Shown here one piece after another: positions 51,111 through 61,547 of a stretch of DNA of 61,588 nt. The notes beneath the pieces were generated by a model. That model made no database searches. It was given only the letters and a program-made list of their open reading frames with translations, and was not told where the DNA came from. Position 1 is the first letter of the stretch; the number at the start of each line of letters is the position of its first letter. The DNA is from Clostridia bacterium. Lineage in GTDB: Bacteria; Bacillota; Clostridia; RGIG7378. The position numbers and the translations under genes were made by a program. The stretch spans positions 1-61,588 of the forward strand of contig JAFYSJ010000008.1 of NCBI GenBank assembly GCA_017559445.1. The letters run 5' to 3'.

Positions 51111-53492
51111 ATGAAATACGGTTATTTTGATAACAAAAATCGTGAGTATGTTATCGAAAAGGTTGACCTTCCTATGTCTTGGACCAACTACCTTGGTACT
51201 GAGGATCTCGTAGGTGTTGTTAACCACACTGCTGGCGGCTACCTTTTCTACAAGTCCGCTGAACATCATAGAATTACTCGTTTCCACGCTAACGCTGTTC
51301 CAATGGACAGACCTGGACATTATGTTTACTTGCGTGATGACGAGACAGGAGAGTACTGGTCCATTTCTTGGCAGCCTGTTGGCCTTCCTTTGGATAAGGC
51401 AAACTATCAGTGCCGTCATGGTCAGTCCTACACAATTTATAGCTGCGAATACAACGGCATTTATGCAGAGCAGAAGCTGTTTATTCCAAGAGGCAATCCA
51501 GTAGAGCTCTGGGACGTTAAGATTGTTAACAAGAGCGGTAGAGATCGTAAGATTTCCGTATTCAGCTATGCTGAGTTCTCCTACCACGACATCCCAGCTG
51601 ATAACGCAAACTTCCAGGCAACACTTTACTGCGCTGGTGGTAGCTACAAGGATGGCATCATCGAGCAGGATATGTACTATCTTGACGATGTATATGAGTA
51701 TTTTGCATCTGACTTTGATCCCGACAGCTTTGACTGTGTTCGTGAGGACTTCATCGGTGATTACAGAACAGAGGATAACCCAATCGGCGTAGAGCGCGGC
51801 GTTCTCTCCGGTTCCGAGGAGCTCGGTGGTAACCAGGCAGCTTCTCTCCACAAGAGATTTGAGATCGCAGCAGACGCAGAGCAGAGATGCTGCTTCATGT
51901 TGGGTCATGGTCGCAGAGAGGTTGGCGCAGAGGTTAAGGCTAAGTACTTGACACCTGAGTCCAGAGATAAGGCTCTTCAGGACCTTAAGGACTTCTGGGA
52001 GGAGAAGAGACAGAAGCTTCAGATCAACACTCCCAACGAGGACATGAACACAATGATCAACATCTGGAACCTTTACCAGGCAGAAGTTAACATCATGTTC
52101 TCCAGATTCGCTTCCTTCATCGAGGTAGGCGGACGTACAGGTCTCGGTTACAGAGATACAGCACAGGATGCTATGACAGTTCTCCACTCCAACGTTACAA
52201 AGTGTAAGCAGCGTATCGAGGAGTTGCTTCGTGGTCTTACAGCTGAGGGTTATGGACTTCACTTGTTCACACCTGAGTGGTTGACAGGCGATGAGGGTAT
52301 GGGCTTCGATGCTTACAACGTAAGCAAGGAAGATCGTACACTTCTTCACGATGCTGAGTGGGCTTGCTCCGATGACGCTCTCTGGTTGGTAACAACAATC
52401 GTTGAGTACATCAAGGAGACAGGTGACATCGAATTCGTAAACAAGGATCTTCGTTATGCAGACTGGGGCAAGGGTTCCGTTTATGAGCATATGACAAAGA
52501 TTTTGGACTTCTCCGACAAGTACGTTGGTATCCACGGCGTATGTCAGGGTCTTAGAGCAGACTGGAATGACTGCTTGAACCTTGGTGGTGGTGAGTCCGC
52601 AATGGTAAGCTTCTTGCATTACTGGGCATTGGACAACTTCCTTGAGTTGGCTGCTCGCCTTGGTAAGACTGAGGATGTTGAGAAGTACACAGCTATGAAG
52701 GCTAAGGTTAAGAAGGTTTGCGATGAGCAGCTTTGGGACGGTGCTTGGTATCTTCGTGGCTTCACAAAGGCTGGTCTTCCAATCGGTACAGATGCTGAGG
52801 AAGAGGGCAAGGTACACATGGAGTGTAACACATGGGCTGTATTGTCTGGTGTTGCTGACTACGACAAGGGTGTACAGACAATGGATAGCGTTTACAAGTG
52901 GCTCCGCACAAAGTACGGTCTCCAGTTGAACGCTCCTGCATATACAAAGTGCAACTATGGTATTGGATTCGTAACAAGAGTTTACCCCGGTCTCAAGGAG
53001 AACGGCGCTATCTTCTCTCATCCAAACCCATGGGCATGGTGCGCAGAGGCTATTTTGGGCCGTGGCGACAGAGCAGAAGAGCTTTACAACGATCTTTGCC
53101 CTGCACGTCAGAACGATATCATCGAGATTCGTCAGGCTGAGCCTTACAGCTACTGCCAGTTCATCTATGGTCCTGACCATAAGTATCATGGTAGAGCTCG
53201 TCACCCATTCATGACAGGTTCCGGCGGATGGTCCTACATCGCTGTAACACGTTACATGCTTGGTATGCACCCCAACTTTGATTCTTTGGATATCAATCCA
53301 TGTATCCCATCTAAGTGGGATGGCTTCACAGCTCGCAGAGAGTGGAGAGGTGCTGTTTACAACATTACTGTTGAGAACCCCAACCACGTATGCAAGGGCG
53401 TTAAGGAGCTTTATGTTAACGGTGAGGCTGTAGAGGCTGTTAAGCAGTTCCCTGCAGGCACAACTGTTGAAGTTAAGGTAGTTTTGGGTTAA
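51111..53492 (+). CDS. GH94 glycoside phosphorylase, probably N,N'-diacetylchitobiose phosphorylase
   Basis: 793 residues, no signal peptide, so cytosolic. GH94 fold: N-terminal beta-sandwich (MKYGYFDNKNREYVIEK..., GHYVYLRDDETGEYWSISWQ at about 67-86), then an (alpha/alpha)6 barrel with GLGYRDTAQD and LRADWNDCLNLGGGES, in which D484 is the likely proton donor. From memory of family sequences, the GHYVYLRDD and YWSISWQPV segments resemble Vibrio chitobiose phosphorylase more than clostridial cellobiose phosphorylase. It would split (GlcNAc)2 with phosphate into GlcNAc-1-P and GlcNAc. The flanking phosphohexomutase and GH18 genes fit this; cellobiose remains the alternative. Confidence 0.8.
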   Translation: MKYGYFDNKNREYVIEKVDLPMSWTNYLGTEDLVGVVNHTAGGYLFYKSAEHHRITRFHANAVPMDRPGHYVYLRDDETGEYWSISWQPVGLPLDKANYQCRHGQSYTIYSCEYNGIYAEQKLFIPRGNPVELWDVKIVNKSGRDRKISVFSYAEFSYHDIPADNANFQATLYCAGGSYKDGIIEQDMYYLDDVYEYFASDFDPDSFDCVREDFIGDYRTEDNPIGVERGVLSGSEELGGNQAASLHKRFEIAADAEQRCCFMLGHGRREVGAEVKAKYLTPESRDKALQDLKDFWEEKRQKLQINTPNEDMNTMINIWNLYQAEVNIMFSRFASFIEVGGRTGLGYRDTAQDAMTVLHSNVTKCKQRIEELLRGLTAEGYGLHLFTPEWLTGDEGMGFDAYNVSKEDRTLLHDAEWACSDDALWLVTTIVEYIKETGDIEFVNKDLRYADWGKGSVYEHMTKILDFSDKYVGIHGVCQGLRADWNDCLNLGGGESAMVSFLHYWALDNFLELAARLGKTEDVEKYTAMKAKVKKVCDEQLWDGAWYLRGFTKAGLPIGTDAEEEGKVHMECNTWAVLSGVADYDKGVQTMDSVYKWLRTKYGLQLNAPAYTKCNYGIGFVTRVYPGLKENGAIFSHPNPWAWCAEAILGRGDRAEELYNDLCPARQNDIIEIRQAEPYSYCQFIYGPDHKYHGRARHPFMTGSGGWSYIAVTRYMLGMHPNFDSLDINPCIPSKWDGFTARREWRGAVYNITVENPNHVCKGVKELYVNGEAVEAVKQFPAGTTVEVKVVLG

Positions 53493-53507
53493 TCCCCTTT
53501 TGGAAGT

Positions 53508-53566
53508 GCCGCAGCACGTAACAGTGCTGCGGCGGTTTCCGTTAGAGAGTTTTAGCTATACTCTCT
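53508..53566 (+). terminator. Two hairpins between the GH94 and phosphohexomutase genes
   Basis: GCCGCAGCAC (53508-53517) pairs perfectly with GTGCTGCGGC (53524-53533), and AGAGAGT (53544-53550) with ACTCTCT (53560-53566). The T tracts are weak, so partial termination or mRNA stabilisation between the two genes is more likely than a full stop. Confidence 0.55.
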
Positions 53567-53639
53567 CCCATTAAATTTGAAAATTCGCCATTTTGGCTTT
53601 GAATTATATTTAAATGTTTATATATAGGAGGGTTTATTC

Positions 53640-55058
53640 GTGATTAAATTTGGTACAGGCGGCTGGCGCGCTATTATCGGAGATGATTTCACAAGAGAGA
53701 ACATTCAGATTCTCGCTGCAGCTATGGCTGCTAAGATTAAGGCTGAGGGCGTTCAGGATACACCTGTTTGCATCGGCTACGACAGACGTTTCCTTTCCAA
53801 GGAGACTGTATATTGGGTATGTGAGGTTCTCGCAGCTGAGAACATTCCAGTTCTCTTCGTTAACCGTTCCGTTCCATCTCCAATGGTTATGTACTATGTA
53901 GAGAAGCATGACTTGGCATATGGTATGATGGTTACTGCATCCCATAACCCCTCCCTTTACAATGGTATTAAGGTATTTACTCGTGGCGGTAGAGACGCTG
54001 ATGAGGTTCAGACAAAGGATATCGAGCGTTACATTGCTCAGGTAAATCCTGCTGAGATCAAGCGTATGGACTATGCTGAGGCTAAGGCTTCTGGCTTCGT
54101 TAAGGAGTTCTATCCTCTCAACGAGTATGTTGACAACATCATTAACTGCATCAACATGACAGCTATCCGTGACGCAGGCCTTAAGGTTGTTATGGATCCT
54201 ATGTACGGTGTTGGTGAGCCAGCTCTTGGTGCTATCCTTCACACAGCACGTTGCGATGTTGATGTTATCCACGGTAACCACGATACATTGTTCGGCCGTA
54301 AGCTTCCCGCTCCTACAGCTGAGGGTCTTAAGGAGTTGTCCGTAGCAGTTGTTGACAATGGTTTCGATGTAGGTATCGCTATGGACGGCGACGCTGACAG
54401 ACTTGGTATCATCGATGAGAAGGGTCGTTACCTTCACCCCAACGAGATCCTTTGCTTGCTTTACTACTATCTTGTAAAGTTCAAGGGTTGGAATGGTCCT
54501 GCAGTACGTAACCTTGCTACATCTCACAGACTTGACAGAATTGCTGAGAGCTTCGGCGAGGTATGCTACGAGGTACCAGTAGGTTTCAAGCACATTTCTG
54601 CTAAGATTACAGAGCAGGACGCAGTTCTTGGTGGCGAGTCTTCTGGTGGTCTTACAGTTCGTGGTCACATTAAGGGTAAGGACGGCGTTTACGCTGCATC
54701 TCTTATCGTTGAGATGATTGCAGTTATCGGTAAGCCTCTTTCCGAGATCGTTAAGGATTTGGACGAGCTTTATGGTCCTGTTTCCGAGATGGTAGAGCTT
54801 GGCTTCAAGTTCAGCCAGGCTAAGAAGGATGAGCTTTATGACCTCCTCTTCGTTCAGAAGAAGCTTCCTGATCTCACAGGTTTCGAGGTTGACCACACAA
54901 GCTACTTCGATGGCTGCAAGGTTTACTTCAAGAACGGTGGTTGGATTATCGCTAGATTCTCTGGTACTGAGCCATTGATCCGCGTATTCTGCGAGATGCC
55001 TTCTGATGAGGACGCTAAGGAAGTTTCCAACAGATTCGTTTCCTTCTTGGGTCTCTAA
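53640..55058 (+). CDS. Alpha-D-phosphohexomutase (phosphoglucomutase/phosphomannomutase family)
   Basis: 472 residues from a GTG (GGAGGG seven bases upstream). Four-domain mutase: phosphoserine loop VTASHNPS with S101, metal loop DGDADRLG (D249, D251, D253), sugar loop GGESSGGL (about 332-339) and phosphate loop RFSGTEPLIRVF (about 440-451). It interconverts hexose 1- and 6-phosphates. Next to a presumed chitobiose phosphorylase it could act as GlcNAc-1-P mutase giving GlcNAc-6-P; family membership does not settle the sugar. Confidence 0.88.
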   Translation: MIKFGTGGWRAIIGDDFTRENIQILAAAMAAKIKAEGVQDTPVCIGYDRRFLSKETVYWVCEVLAAENIPVLFVNRSVPSPMVMYYVEKHDLAYGMMVTASHNPSLYNGIKVFTRGGRDADEVQTKDIERYIAQVNPAEIKRMDYAEAKASGFVKEFYPLNEYVDNIINCINMTAIRDAGLKVVMDPMYGVGEPALGAILHTARCDVDVIHGNHDTLFGRKLPAPTAEGLKELSVAVVDNGFDVGIAMDGDADRLGIIDEKGRYLHPNEILCLLYYYLVKFKGWNGPAVRNLATSHRLDRIAESFGEVCYEVPVGFKHISAKITEQDAVLGGESSGGLTVRGHIKGKDGVYAASLIVEMIAVIGKPLSEIVKDLDELYGPVSEMVELGFKFSQAKKDELYDLLFVQKKLPDLTGFEVDHTSYFDGCKVYFKNGGWIIARFSGTEPLIRVFCEMPSDEDAKEVSNRFVSFLGL

Positions 55059-55078
55059 TTCTTAAACTCATAAACACT

Positions 55079-55106
55079 AAGGCGACCAAAAGGTCGCCTT
55101 TTTTAT
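55079..55106 (+). terminator. Terminator after the phosphohexomutase gene
   Basis: AAGGCGACC-AAAA-GGTCGCC followed by T6, about 20 bases after the stop. It separates the phosphorolysis genes from the GH18 pair. Confidence 0.92.
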
Positions 55107-55174
55107 TGCCATTTAATTGAACATTAACCGTTCATATGTTACATTTAAATTATCTATGTAAACATGGAGGAATC

Positions 55175-56614
55175 ATGAATAAGAATCGCATTATTACAAT
55201 CATTTTGACTGTGGCTTTGCTCGTTTCTGCAATCATTACACCTATGATGGCCACAGCAGACGTTACTGAGAACACATTGGTTCGCAACGTTGTTTATATC
55301 TACAACATGTCCGTTGATGAGATTAAGAATATTGACGTTGAGGGACTCAAACTCACTCACATCAACTACTCCTTCGTATACGTTTCTGAGGATTATGAGG
55401 GTAACCTTGGCTATATTACAACAGACAAGGGCCAGACAGACCTCTTTAACTCCAGCTACTACATGGGCTATAAGGCAAAGCAGCAGCTTAAGGCTCTCGT
55501 AGAGCTTAAGGATAAGTACCCCTGGCTCTCCATTTGCGTATCCATCGGTGGTGGTGACATGGAGCAGAAGGCAGCTTTCGCTAAACTTGCCACAGATGAG
55601 GTTGCAATTGAAAGATTTGCAGCAAACGTTCGCAAGCTTTTGGTAGACTACAAGCTTGACGGCGTTGACCTTGACTGGGAAGTACCAGAAGATCGTAAAG
55701 AAATGAAGGCTTACGTAAAGATGGCTCAGGCTTTGCGTGCACAGCTTGGACCTGATGCAGTTATTACTTCTGCTGTTCCCTGTGACACAACATTTACAGA
55801 ACTCTTTACTAAGGCAATGGCTAGAGACTTCAACGAGGCTCTTTCCTTCTGGAATATCATGACATATGACCTTGGTAACGTTGGTAAATGGGAATTTATC
55901 GCTCCATTGGATTTCATCGTTCAGGAAGGTGAGACATACGCAGAACACATCAAGCTCGGTTGGGGCAGTGTAAGAGATGGTATCAAGAACATTGCTGACC
56001 TTGGTGTTCCTTATGAAAACATGGTTATCGGTCTTGCTTACTTTGGTCTTGTTAACACAGATATTACTTCTGGTCACACAGAAATTCCTCACGGCCAGTA
56101 TGTAGATGGTAATGGCACCAAGCCTTACTACGAGACAATTGCTGAGTATCTCAAGGATCCCACATGGGTTCGCCTTTGGAACGATGTAGCTCAGTGCCCT
56201 TACCTCATTCAGAAGAATAGCCAGGGCCAGATTACAGGTTACATTACATATGACGACGCAGATGCTATTAAGGCTAAGTTGGACTTCGCTAAGGAGCTTG
56301 GTATCAGCGGTGCTATGTGCTGGACTCTCAACGGTGACGACGACAATTACACACTTGCAAAGGCTACAGCTAGCCACATCAGCGACGCAGCTCTCGAGCA
56401 GGAGCGCGGTAAGATTTCTGAATCTGCACCTACTCCAACTCCAGAGGCAACAGCTACTCCTGAACCACAGGCAACAGCAGAGCCAACAGCTACTCCTTCT
56501 GCAAATACAAACAACGAGCCTGCAAAGTTCAACGCTCTCCCACTTATTATCGGTGGCGTTACAGTTGTAGCTATCGCAGTTGTTTTGGTAGTTGTTCTTA
56601 AAAAGAAGAAGTAA
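55175..56614 (+). CDS. Surface-anchored GH18 glycosidase
   Basis: 479 residues from ATG 55175 (GGAGG four bases upstream). Signal peptide MNKNRIITIILTVALLVSA... with cleavage near MATA-DV (about 28). GH18 barrel with SIGGGD (about 123-128) and catalytic motif D162-G-V-D-L-D-W-E169, all acidic residues intact, and WNIMTYDLG (about 230). A Thr/Pro/Ala linker (about 411-445) leads to a C-terminal helix and four lysines, a membrane anchor. Likely an extracellular chitinase-type enzyme; an endo-N-acetylglucosaminidase acting on glycans or peptidoglycan is possible. Confidence 0.85.
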   Translation: MNKNRIITIILTVALLVSAIITPMMATADVTENTLVRNVVYIYNMSVDEIKNIDVEGLKLTHINYSFVYVSEDYEGNLGYITTDKGQTDLFNSSYYMGYKAKQQLKALVELKDKYPWLSICVSIGGGDMEQKAAFAKLATDEVAIERFAANVRKLLVDYKLDGVDLDWEVPEDRKEMKAYVKMAQALRAQLGPDAVITSAVPCDTTFTELFTKAMARDFNEALSFWNIMTYDLGNVGKWEFIAPLDFIVQEGETYAEHIKLGWGSVRDGIKNIADLGVPYENMVIGLAYFGLVNTDITSGHTEIPHGQYVDGNGTKPYYETIAEYLKDPTWVRLWNDVAQCPYLIQKNSQGQITGYITYDDADAIKAKLDFAKELGISGAMCWTLNGDDDNYTLAKATASHISDAALEQERGKISESAPTPTPEATATPEPQATAEPTATPSANTNNEPAKFNALPLIIGGVTVVAIAVVLVVVLKKKK

Positions 56615-56637
56615 ATCAACCAAAAAGGGGGCATACT

Positions 56638-57714
56638 ATGAATAACATTCAATACATGTTTAGATTTGGTCTCACTCCTGAGAGAATTCTCTCTATGGAT
56701 GTTGAGGGATTAAAGATTTCCCACTTGGACTATGCCTTCATTTACTTAACCGAAGATGGTGCTCTTACCTCCACTAAGGAGCAAGAGCCCACCGATGGTG
56801 ATATTTTAGTAGACGGTGAGGCTTTGCCTATTTTTGAGGCCCTGTCTCAGCTTCGCAAGGAGCATCCTACTGTTTCCATCATGCTCTCCTTGGGTGGTGG
56901 AGATAGACAACAATCCACATGTTTCCGCACTGTGGCAGCAGATCCTGCTAAGATACAGCGTCTAGGCCGCGCCTGCGCTCAATATTTAGACAGATTTGGC
57001 TTTGACGGCATTGATGTGGACTGGGAGTACCCAGAAAATCAAGAGGAAATTAAGCAGTATATTTATCTCCTGAAGGTTATTCGTGAAAATATTGGAGATA
57101 CGAGACTTTTGTCCTCTGCCCTTCCCGTTGGCCATATTTTGGAGAACTTCACAGCAACTCAAGTTGCAGAGATTAACGAAATCATGGACTTCTGGAACTT
57201 GATGACATATGACCTTGGCTTGTTCCACAACTACTCTTTTGTTGCACCTTACAAGACACGTTCCGACACAGAGGTTTACGGCTATTCCTCCCTGGCAGAT
57301 GGCATGGAGCAGTTCCACAAAATTGGCGTTCCATACGACCACATGAACGTTGGAGTTCCATCCTATGGAAAGTACTGGAAGGAAATCACCGACCTTACCT
57401 TAGATGATATTGGCACATTTTTTGGACGCAAGTTCGAAGGTCCTAGACCTAAGACTTTGCACCTTAACAGATTACAGCCTGTTTTACAGGAAGAGGGTTG
57501 GAACGAAGTTTGGGTGAATGAGGCCGAATGTCCTATTTACTATCGCGCTGAGGGTAACAACATTACTGAACTCATTGCCATGGACGACCCTAGATCTATT
57601 GACAAAAAATGTCAGCTCATTGCTTCTAAGCATTGCCTTGGATTCATGATGTGGTGTCTTAACGGCGATACTGAGGATAGGGTTTTACTCAAGACTATCG
57701 CTAAGCACTGCTAA
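56638..57714 (+). CDS. Cytosolic GH18 glycosidase, paralogue of the preceding gene
   Basis: 358 residues without signal peptide, linker or anchor. GH18 barrel: SLGGGDRQQ (about 84-92), catalytic D123-G-I-D-V-D-W-E130 and FWNLMTYDLG (about 184-193). The shared VEGLK.(S/T)H and GGGD motifs show it is a duplicate of the upstream gene that lost export. It starts 23 bases after that gene behind AAAGGGGG. In the cytosol it could trim imported oligosaccharides before phosphorolysis by the GH94 enzyme. Confidence 0.85.
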   Translation: MNNIQYMFRFGLTPERILSMDVEGLKISHLDYAFIYLTEDGALTSTKEQEPTDGDILVDGEALPIFEALSQLRKEHPTVSIMLSLGGGDRQQSTCFRTVAADPAKIQRLGRACAQYLDRFGFDGIDVDWEYPENQEEIKQYIYLLKVIRENIGDTRLLSSALPVGHILENFTATQVAEINEIMDFWNLMTYDLGLFHNYSFVAPYKTRSDTEVYGYSSLADGMEQFHKIGVPYDHMNVGVPSYGKYWKEITDLTLDDIGTFFGRKFEGPRPKTLHLNRLQPVLQEEGWNEVWVNEAECPIYYRAEGNNITELIAMDDPRSIDKKCQLIASKHCLGFMMWCLNGDTEDRVLLKTIAKHC

Positions 57715-57732
57715 TACAATTTAATAGCACTT

Positions 57733-57770
57733 AAAAAGCACTTGCTCCCATGAACAAGTGCTTTATTTTT
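57733..57770. terminator. Bidirectional terminator between GH18 and ribU
   Basis: AAAGCACTTG pairs with CAAGTGCTTT around CTCCCATGAA, with A-rich sequence left and ATTTTTA right. It serves both convergent genes. Confidence 0.85.
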
Positions 57771-57783
57771 ACGTATCTACTAA

Positions 57784-58377
57784 TTAAATCTTTTTCACCT
57801 TAGAAGGAAGATACTTAAAGAGGAGAACTCCCAAGATTGCGGAAATAACACCCTTTGAGAAGTTAAATGTCAGTACGCATGTAAGTACAAATGACAAAAG
57901 TCCGTCTACAGATGAGAAAATTGCAGATCCCATGCCAATAATTACAGACATTGGAATTCCAAAGACCTTGGCATATGTGGGAATAAGCAAGAAATAATTC
58001 AAGACGCAGCTAACGAAGATTAAGGATCCCGTTCCTATAGCAACACCTGCGATTGCACTCTGAATAGTTCTCTTGCGACGGAAAATAATAGTTGCCGGAA
58101 CTACAAAGGAACATCCCATAAGAAAGTTGGAAATCTCACCAATACCTGCTGTTGTGGTTCCGTCCAAAAGGAAGTTTACCATTATCTTAACAAACTCGAT
58201 TGCAATTGCTGCCGGTGCTCCCAAAATAAATCCGCCGATCAAACAAATAACCTCAGAAAACTCCATTTTGTAAAAAGCTGGGGCCCACGGAACTGGGAAC
58301 TTAATAACCATAGCTACTGCGGCCAATGCGGACAACACGCCAATGTATGCGATTTTTCTAATGCTGTGATTTTTCAT
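57784..58377 (-). CDS. ribU: ECF transporter S component for riboflavin
   Basis: 197 residues from ATG 58377 (GGAGAG four bases upstream; earlier in-frame codons lie in the riboswitch terminator). Six membrane helices with the ECF S-component pattern: a basic N-terminus followed by AYIGVLSALAAVAMVIKFPVPWAPAFYKMEFSE (segment split about 9-41) and FILGAPAAIAIEFVKI. It would bind riboflavin and work with a shared EcfAA'T module encoded elsewhere. The FMN riboswitch directly upstream makes the substrate assignment strong. Confidence 0.92.
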   Translation of the reverse strand: MKNHSIRKIAYIGVLSALAAVAMVIKFPVPWAPAFYKMEFSEVICLIGGFILGAPAAIAIEFVKIMVNFLLDGTTTAGIGEISNFLMGCSFVVPATIIFRRKRTIQSAIAGVAIGTGSLIFVSCVLNYFLLIPTYAKVFGIPMSVIIGMGSAIFSSVDGLLSFVLTCVLTFNFSKGVISAILGVLLFKYLPSKVKKI

Positions 58378-58386
58378 ACAACTCTC

Positions 58387-58423
58387 CAAAAAATTAGCCC
58401 GCATACAAATATAGTATACGGGC
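58387..58423 (-). terminator. Riboswitch-controlled terminator upstream of ribU
   Basis: On the minus strand GCCCGTATAC (58414-58423) pairs with GTATGCGGGC (58397-58406), followed by TAATTTTTT. It stands between the aptamer and the ribU ribosome site, so FMN binding probably ends transcription here. Confidence 0.88.
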
Positions 58424-58441
58424 ATAGTTTGCGAAAATATA

Positions 58442-58543
58442 ACCTCTTCCATCCAGACTATACTGTCGGTACCGGAATCTAACCGGTTCAGCTAACGCTC
58501 GCGGACTATACCGCCGGTCGGGAATTACGCCCTGCCCTGAAGT
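58442..58543 (-). promoter_or_regulatory. FMN riboswitch (RFN element)
   Basis: The minus strand reads CTTCAGGGCAGGG near its 5' end, then ATTCCCGACCGGCGGTATAG, TCCGCGAGC, GATTCCGGTACCGAC and AGTCTGGATGGAAGAGG, the conserved segments of the six-helix RFN aptamer in order. It begins only about 17 bases after the upp stop, leaving no room for a separate promoter outside upp. Confidence 0.95.
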
Positions 58544-58559
58544 ATTTAATTAATTAAGA

Positions 58560-59952
<1,393 letters not shown>

Positions 59953-60009
59953 CTTAAATAATTGCAGCCTTGTGCTGTTGTTATAATAAATAAATATTTG
60001 GAGGAAGAT

Positions 60010-61392
60010 ATGAATCTTACTTATGGCATTAAGGACAAGCCACAGTTTAAGCACATGCTTGTCTTTGCTTTCCAGCAGGTTTTGGCTATTTTGGCTGCAA
60101 CAATTCTTGTTCCTGCTCTTATTAACGGCGCTTGCCCAGGTGCAAACATGTCTCAGGCAGCAGCTTTGTTCGGCGCTGGTGTTGGTACAATCATTTATCA
60201 GCTCTTCACAAAGTTCCGTAGCCCCGTATTCCTTGGTAGCTCCTTTGCTTTCATTGGCTCTATGATCGTAACATTTGCAGGTGCTGCTTCCGTTGCTCTT
60301 GGTTACCTTGGTCTCGTTATAGGTGCTGTGCTCGCAGGTCTCGTATACGTTGTAATTTCTTGCGTAGTTCGCGTAGCTGGCACAGGTTGGGTTTCCAAGA
60401 TCATGCCCGCTGTTGTTATTGGACCTACAGTTGCTATCATCGGTTTGTCTCTTGCAGGCAACGCTATTGGTAACCTTGTTTCTGGTACATACAGCGCAGA
60501 TGCTTCTGCATACGTATTTGACCTTACAACTGCTCTACACATCCTTTGCGGTCTCGTAGCTTTGGCAGTTGTTATGCTCTGCTCCGTATTCGGCAAGAAG
60601 ATGGCTAAGCTCATTCCTTTCATTATCGGTATCCTTTCCGGTTATGTTTTGGCTTCTCTTATCACTCTTATTGGTAAGGTTGCAGGCGTTGAGGCTATGG
60701 TTATCATGGACTACTCCGCTTTCACAAGCCTCTTCAAGGAAATTACACTTTCTTCCTTCGTTCAGATTCCTGAGTTCACATTCATCAAGGCACTCGGCGG
60801 ATTCAGCGATTTCAACCTTGCTTATGTAGGTACAGTTGCTATCGCATACGTTCCTGTTGCTTTCGTAGTATTTGCTGAGCACATTGCTGACCACAAGAAC
60901 CTTTCCACAATCATCGGTCAGGACCTTATTTCTGATCCTGGTCTCAACAACACACTTCTCGGTGACGGTGTTGGTTCCATGGCTGGCGCATTCTTCGGTG
61001 GTTGCCCCAACACAACATACGGTGAGTCCGTTGCTTGCGTTGCTATTACTAAGAACGCTTCCGTTGCTACAATTACAACAGCTGCTGTAATGTGCATGCT
61101 CATGTCATTCTTCAGCCCATTCGTAGCATTCTTGTCCACAATCCCAACTTACGTAATGGGTGGTATCTGCGTATCCCTTTATGGTTTCATCGCAGTATCA
61201 GGTCTTAAGATGCTTCAGCCTGTTGACCTCAACGACAACAGAAACTTGTTCGTTGCTGCAGTTATCCTCGTTTCCGGTGTAGGCGGTCTCGCAATCACAT
61301 TCGGTCAGGTTACTCTTACAACAGCTGCTTGCTCCCTTATCCTTGGTATCTTGGCAAACACAATGCTTTCCAAGAAGAAGGCTGCTGAGTAA
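60010..61392 (+). CDS. uraA: Uracil permease (NCS2 family)
   Basis: 460 residues from ATG 60010 (GGAGGAAG two bases upstream). About 14 helices; NCS2 motifs include FAFQQVLAILAATILVPAL (about 18-36), the substrate-site motif VAYVPVAFVVFAEHIADHKN (about 277-296) with its conserved Glu, and GGCPNTTYGESVACVAITKN (about 330-349). Imports uracil with protons. It is cotranscribed with pyrR and complements upp. Confidence 0.94.
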   Translation: MNLTYGIKDKPQFKHMLVFAFQQVLAILAATILVPALINGACPGANMSQAAALFGAGVGTIIYQLFTKFRSPVFLGSSFAFIGSMIVTFAGAASVALGYLGLVIGAVLAGLVYVVISCVVRVAGTGWVSKIMPAVVIGPTVAIIGLSLAGNAIGNLVSGTYSADASAYVFDLTTALHILCGLVALAVVMLCSVFGKKMAKLIPFIIGILSGYVLASLITLIGKVAGVEAMVIMDYSAFTSLFKEITLSSFVQIPEFTFIKALGGFSDFNLAYVGTVAIAYVPVAFVVFAEHIADHKNLSTIIGQDLISDPGLNNTLLGDGVGSMAGAFFGGCPNTTYGESVACVAITKNASVATITTAAVMCMLMSFFSPFVAFLSTIPTYVMGGICVSLYGFIAVSGLKMLQPVDLNDNRNLFVAAVILVSGVGGLAITFGQVTLTTAACSLILGILANTMLSKKKAAE

Positions 61393-61410
61393 TTAAAACT
61401 TAGATTTTCT

Positions 61411-61442
61411 AAGGCATCTGGCAAAAGTCAGGTGCCTTTTTT
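61411..61442 (+). terminator. Terminator of pyrR-uraA
   Basis: AAGGCATCTGGC-AAAA-GTCAGGTGCCTT followed by T6, about 20 bases after the stop. Confidence 0.9.
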
Positions 61443-61504
61443 ATTGTCTTGAATTTACAATCTAAGTGCAACACCTAGAAAATTAAAATGACTCATACTC
61501 CTGA

Positions 61505-61510
61505 TATAAT
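61505..61510 (+). promoter_or_regulatory. -10 element in the presumed IS30-type left end
   Basis: TATAAT preceded by a weak TTAAAA at 61483-61488. It lies 38 bases before the transposase ATG, in sequence with no relation to uraA; the IS left end is probably near 61460-61475, but its inverted repeat cannot be fixed without the right end. Confidence 0.4.
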
Positions 61511-61547
61511 AGTGTTTGCGAAGACAATTTAATATCGGGAGAATAAT

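Noticed and set aside
51072-53387. A 771-residue open frame on the strand opposite the GH94 gene
   Set aside because: It is a mirror frame. The GH94 frame has family motifs, promoter and AGGAGG site, while the opposite one has low-complexity Leu/Cys/Val content and no motif. The same holds for the long frames opposite citrate synthase, pyruvate kinase, the phosphohexomutase and the GH18 gene.
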